DNA of 8,893 nucleotides from Campylobacterales bacterium (GTDB lineage Bacteria; Campylobacterota; Campylobacteria; Campylobacterales; Hydrogenimonadaceae). The stretch spans positions 1 through 8,893 of the forward strand of contig JALSPH010000205.1 of the NCBI GenBank assembly GCA_026986055.1, written 5' to 3'. A program made the position numbers and the translations under genes. Shown piece by piece: positions 5,229 to 8,893 of the stretch (position 1 is its first letter; each line of letters begins with the position of its first letter). Under the pieces are notes generated by a model, which saw nothing but the letters and a program-made list of their open reading frames with translations, did no database searches and was not told the DNA's origin.

Positions 5229-8200
5229 ATGGACTTATTGACAAGTTTTAGAGACAATTGCGGATTCGGACTGATCGCCAATATCGACAACAGGCCGAGT
5301 CACGGACTGCTCGAAGATGCTATCCATGCACTCGAGAGAATGATGCACCGCGGAGCGATAGCAGCCGACGGAAAGAGCGGTGACGGAAGCGGCCTACTTC
5401 TTTCGATGCCTTCCAAGTTTATGGAAAAGGTTGCTAAAAAGGAGGGAGTTGCTCTTCCAAAACAGTATGCGGTAGCCCAGATATTCTATAAAAATAGCGA
5501 GCACCTAAAGCTTTTCGAGGAGTATTGCGAAAAGAATGATCTTAGGACTCTTTTTATCCGTGAAGTGCCTGTAAATACGGACGCTCTCGGAGAGCTTGCT
5601 CTAAAGACGCTGCCATCTATGGTTCAGGTTTTCGTCGCTCCAAACTCGCTGATGGCCACGAAACGCTTCGAAGCTCTTTTGTACCTCACCAGAAGAGAGG
5701 TAGAGAACGCCGTAAAGGATGATCCTGACTTTTACATTCCAAGCTTCTCCAACAATGTGATCAGCTACAAAGGGTTGGTTATGCCGACCCATATAAAAGA
5801 GTTCTACATAGATCTGAACGATCCAGATTTCGAGATAAGCTTCTCCCTTTTTCATCAGCGATTTTCCACAAACACGCTGCCGCAGTGGAGGTTGGCTCAA
5901 CCGTTCAGGATGATAGCTCACAACGGAGAGATCAACTCCGTCGAAGCGAACAGATTCAACGTTTTGGCCAAGTGCGAGTCCATAAAATCGGAAGTTTTCA
6001 GCGATGAGGAGATGAAAAGAATTATTCCTCTGCTGCAGGATGGTTCAAGCGACAGCGCCAGCCTCGACAACTTCTTCGAGTTTCTGCGTGTCAATGGAAT
6101 GGATATTTTCAAAGCGGTTCGTGCCGTCATCCCCGCACCATGGCAGAACGCTCCCCATATGGATGCCAACTTGAGAGCCTTCTACGAATATATGAGTACC
6201 TGTTTCGAAGCGTGGGACGGCCCGGCGGCAGTAAGTTACACGGACGGCCGCTACATAGGGTGCGTTTTGGACAGAAACGGGCTAAGACCTGCAAAATATA
6301 TCGTGACAAAAGATAGGCGCCTCATAATAACGAGCGAGTACGGAGTCATAGACCTCGAAGAAGAGAACGTACTCGAGCGTGGCCGTCTGCAGTCTGGAGA
6401 GATGATAGGTCTCGATCTCAAGTATGGGACCATTCTCAAAAACGACCAGATCAACGAGTACCTCAAAAATGCCAACCCGTATGCCGAGTGGCTCAACGAC
6501 CAGATGGTCTATCTGCAGGAGTATGTAGAAAAGCCATTCGACAACCTTGAAAGATACAACCTCGATCAGATGATAGAGAAGCAGCGCTACTTCAATATCA
6601 CGCAAGAGGTCATAGATCAGATCGTAGAGCCGATGGTTAAAGATGGAAAGGAGCCTACTGGTTCGATGGGTGACGACACTCCTATGGCCGCATTCTCGAA
6701 AGTACAAAGAAACTTTACCGACTTTTTCAAGCAGAAGTTCGCTCAGGTTACGAACCCGCCTATAGATCCGATCAGAGAGAAGGTGGTGATGAGTATAAAC
6801 ACCGGCTTTGGAGAGATACACAACATACTCGACGAAGATCCAAACCATGCGCAGAGACTCAAAACGACATCTCCCGTATTGACGTTCGAAAAGTTCGAGG
6901 TGCTTAGAAGTTTCGGAGATGAAAAGCACCCCAGATTCAAGCCCTACTACAAAAACAGAACCTACTCCACGACTTTCGAAGAGAACCTTAAGGGTAGTCT
7001 TGAAGATCTCGTTTACGACATAATAGAAGATGTGAAGAACGACGGCGTAAGAATCGTAATTTTCGACGACAGAGCTCTTGACGAGAAGCACAAGACGATA
7101 CCTATGGCAATGGCTGTGGGCAGGCTCAACTACGCACTTCTGGATGCGGGAGTGCGCCACTTGGTAAGCATAGTGGCGGTTACCGGAGAGGCTATAGACT
7201 CACATTCGATCGCATGTATGCTCGCTTACGGAGCCTCCGCCGTCTACCCATACATGCTCTATGCTACCGTATACAGACTCTTGTCGAAAAAGTCTCTGAC
7301 CGACTACGAGATGCGCAACGAGTTCAAAAAGGTACACTCCGCGCTCGGAGCCGGTATTTTGAAGATCATGTCCAAAATGGGTATCTCCACGGTAGCCTCC
7401 TACCGAAACTCCGCACTTTTCGATGTTCTTGGACTCTCGAAAGATATTGTCGAGGATTGTTTCAGAAACTCTCACGTTCTTGTTCCGGGACTTGGATATT
7501 CAGACATCGAAGAGAGGATCGAGAAGTATCACAAAGAGGCTTACGAGCATGAGCATCTAAGAAAACTTTTCCCTCTCAATGTCGGCGGATTCTACAAGTA
7601 TGTAGACAGGGGAGAGTACCACGACTTCGCACCCAACACGATGAAAGCGATCAGAGAGGCATCTATTACAGGACGCAGAGAGGATTTCGGAATCCTTAAA
7701 AATATGATCGAAAAGCGCGGCTTGAAGATGATAAGGGACTTCTTCGAGCTTAAAAGCGACAGAGAGCCGATTCCAGTGGAGAAGGTGGAACCGGTCGAAT
7801 CGATATTCAAACGTTTCGCCAGTGCCGCTATGAGTCTTGGCTCGATTTCACCCGAAGCGCATGAAAGTATAGCCGAAGCTATGAACAGAATAGGGGCCCA
7901 GTCAAACAGTGGAGAGGGCGGCGAAGATGCGGCGAGATTCGGAACTATAAAGAATTCCAAAATAAAACAGGTAGCTTCCGGGCGTTTCGGTGTGACGCCG
8001 GCTTACCTTAGAAGTGCCGAAGAGATACAGATAAAGATAGCTCAGGGTGCAAAACCTGGTGAAGGGGGGCAGCTTCCGGGCCATAAAGTTACGGCTCTGA
8101 TAGCACGCCTGCGCCACACAATGCCCGGCGTTACGCTCATTTCGCCTCCTCCTCATCACGATATCTACTCCATCGAAGATCTCGCCCAACTCATCTTCGA

Positions 8201-8893
8201 CCTCAAGCAGGTAAACCCTGAAGCGACTATCACCGTCAAACTGGTTTCTACCGCAGGTGTCGGAACGATAGCGGCAGGCGTCGCGAAAGCCTACGCCGAC
8301 AAGATCATCATCTCCGGAGGCGACGGAGGAACGGGTGCTGCGGCTCTGGGTTCCATAAAGTTTGCAGGAAACCCGTGGGAGACGGGTCTTAGCGAAGCTC
8401 ATAACGCCCTAAAAGCTAACCATCTGCGCCAGAATGTCCATCTTCAGACGGACGGAGGCCTTAAAACCGGAATAGATATCGTAAAAGCGGCTCTTCTTGG
8501 AGCCGAGAGTTACGCTTTCGGAACCGGAGCTCTTGCTATGGTCGGGTGTAAGATGCTCAGAATTTGTCATTTAAACAGATGTAGCGTAGGTATAGCCACC
8601 CAAGAGACCATGCTCAGGGAGCACTATGAAGGAACCGTTGAGAGGCTCGTCAACTACTTTACCCTTTTGGCAGAAGATGTCAGAGAGATAGTGGCATCGC
8701 TCGGATATACAAGACTCGAAGATCTTATCGGAAGAAGCGATCTTCTGAAAGTGGTAGATGACGAGTTCGCGAAGAAGTTTGATTTCAGTTCCGTTTTGAT
8801 GCGGCTCGATGGACCCGATACATGCCAGGTAGAGTCGAACGAACCTTTCGATAAGAACGAGTTTGAAAAAGATGTTCTAAAAGAGGTATATCC
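5229..8893 (+). CDS. gltB: Glutamate synthase large (alpha) subunit, 3' end cut by window edge
   Basis: An open frame of 1221 codons without a stop, the bulk of a GltB usually about 1,480-1,500 residues long. With the small subunit GltD it converts glutamine, 2-oxoglutarate and NADPH to two glutamates, completing the GS-GOGAT route of ammonium assimilation. Domains in order: a 10-residue propeptide and the N-terminal nucleophile Cys11 (CGFGLIA) of the class II glutaminase, with HRGAIAADGKSGDGSG, FSTNTLPQWRLAQPFR and HNGEIN (H231); DRNGLRPAKY near the domain end; the central domain (about 460-750); and the FMN/2-oxoglutarate domain with GEGGEDAARF (895-904), KQVASGRFGVTPAYL, GAKPGEGGQLPGHKV and SPPPHHDIYSIEDL. 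C1107, C1113 and C1118 (C-x5-C-x4-C) are the 3Fe-4S ligands. The frame is continuous with no frameshift seen. The C-terminal GXGXG domain and any gltD lie beyond the window. Confidence 0.97.
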   Translation, partial: MDLLTSFRDNCGFGLIANIDNRPSHGLLEDAIHALERMMHRGAIAADGKSGDGSGLLLSMPSKFMEKVAKKEGVALPKQYAVAQIFYKNSEHLKLFEEYCEKNDLRTLFIREVPVNTDALGELALKTLPSMVQVFVAPNSLMATKRFEALLYLTRREVENAVKDDPDFYIPSFSNNVISYKGLVMPTHIKEFYIDLNDPDFEISFSLFHQRFSTNTLPQWRLAQPFRMIAHNGEINSVEANRFNVLAKCESIKSEVFSDEEMKRIIPLLQDGSSDSASLDNFFEFLRVNGMDIFKAVRAVIPAPWQNAPHMDANLRAFYEYMSTCFEAWDGPAAVSYTDGRYIGCVLDRNGLRPAKYIVTKDRRLIITSEYGVIDLEEENVLERGRLQSGEMIGLDLKYGTILKNDQINEYLKNANPYAEWLNDQMVYLQEYVEKPFDNLERYNLDQMIEKQRYFNITQEVIDQIVEPMVKDGKEPTGSMGDDTPMAAFSKVQRNFTDFFKQKFAQVTNPPIDPIREKVVMSINTGFGEIHNILDEDPNHAQRLKTTSPVLTFEKFEVLRSFGDEKHPRFKPYYKNRTYSTTFEENLKGSLEDLVYDIIEDVKNDGVRIVIFDDRALDEKHKTIPMAMAVGRLNYALLDAGVRHLVSIVAVTGEAIDSHSIACMLAYGASAVYPYMLYATVYRLLSKKSLTDYEMRNEFKKVHSALGAGILKIMSKMGISTVASYRNSALFDVLGLSKDIVEDCFRNSHVLVPGLGYSDIEERIEKYHKEAYEHEHLRKLFPLNVGGFYKYVDRGEYHDFAPNTMKAIREASITGRREDFGILKNMIEKRGLKMIRDFFELKSDREPIPVEKVEPVESIFKRFASAAMSLGSISPEAHESIAEAMNRIGAQSNSGEGGEDAARFGTIKNSKIKQVASGRFGVTPAYLRSAEEIQIKIAQGAKPGEGGQLPGHKVTALIARLRHTMPGVTLISPPPHHDIYSIEDLAQLIFDLKQVNPEATITVKLVSTAGVGTIAAGVAKAYADKIIISGGDGGTGAAALGSIKFAGNPWETGLSEAHNALKANHLRQNVHLQTDGGLKTGIDIVKAALLGAESYAFGTGALAMVGCKMLRICHLNRCSVGIATQETMLREHYEGTVERLVNYFTLLAEDVREIVASLGYTRLEDLIGRSDLLKVVDDEFAKKFDFSSVLMRLDGPDTCQVESNEPFDKNEFEKDVLKEVY

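Noticed and set aside
6282..7160. A 292-codon open frame on the minus strand
   Set aside because: It lies wholly inside gltB, whose plus-strand frame has clear family motifs; the minus-strand protein shows no recognisable domain and has no Shine-Dalgarno support. It is an antisense by-product of codon use.
7902..8402. A 166-codon minus-strand frame
   Set aside because: It is antisense to the most conserved FMN-binding part of gltB and has no recognisable motif.

Overview
The window looks like a chromosomal housekeeping region from a Campylobacterota (epsilonproteobacterial) genome, probably a free-living or vent-type relative of Sulfurimonas, Sulfurovum or Hydrogenimonas. This is inferred from protein character, not from a search: a short RecO of the epsilonproteobacterial type, an MTA/SAH nucleosidase next to fabD, a GltB with campylobacterial sequence variants, and promoters recognisable only by an extended -10 box. 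The genus is not determined. No phage, insertion sequence, CRISPR array, tRNA or rRNA gene is visible.

Left block (50-4424, plus strand): six tightly packed genes that look like one operon. They are an SlyD-type peptidyl-prolyl isomerase, a reduced NtrC/Fis-like regulator, malonyl-CoA:ACP transacylase (fabD), MTA/SAH nucleosidase (mtnN, possibly also serving the futalosine menaquinone pathway), a TtcA-like PP-loop ATPase, and an NYN-LOTUS protein. Successive genes overlap by 44 (or 14), 4, 4 and 20 nt, and the last pair is separated by 4 nt. The first gene is preceded by a good Shine-Dalgarno and a candidate extended -10 box near the left edge. A perfect 10-bp inverted repeat lies just after the slyD stop, inside the 5' end of the second gene.

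Middle (4425-5228): the operon meets a convergent recO gene on the minus strand. The spacer carries a tandem array of a 7-bp unit (consensus ACACTCA) that runs into recO, its last unit supplying the recO stop codon. recO and gltB then diverge from a 104-bp AT-rich region with a plausible recO promoter and a TTTGG-N9-CCAAA palindrome.

Right block (5229-8893, plus strand): the first 1221 codons of gltB, the large subunit of glutamate synthase, open to the window edge. The glutaminase domain, central domain, FMN/2-oxoglutarate domain and 3Fe-4S cysteines are present; the C-terminal GXGXG domain lies beyond the window.

I did not find an obviously new multi-gene system. The points most worth a second look are the reduced sigma-54-activator-like protein lacking the GAFTGA loop, the TtcA-like protein lacking one iron-sulfur ligand cysteine, the NYN-LOTUS protein coupled to it, the heptad repeat, and the intragenic hairpin.
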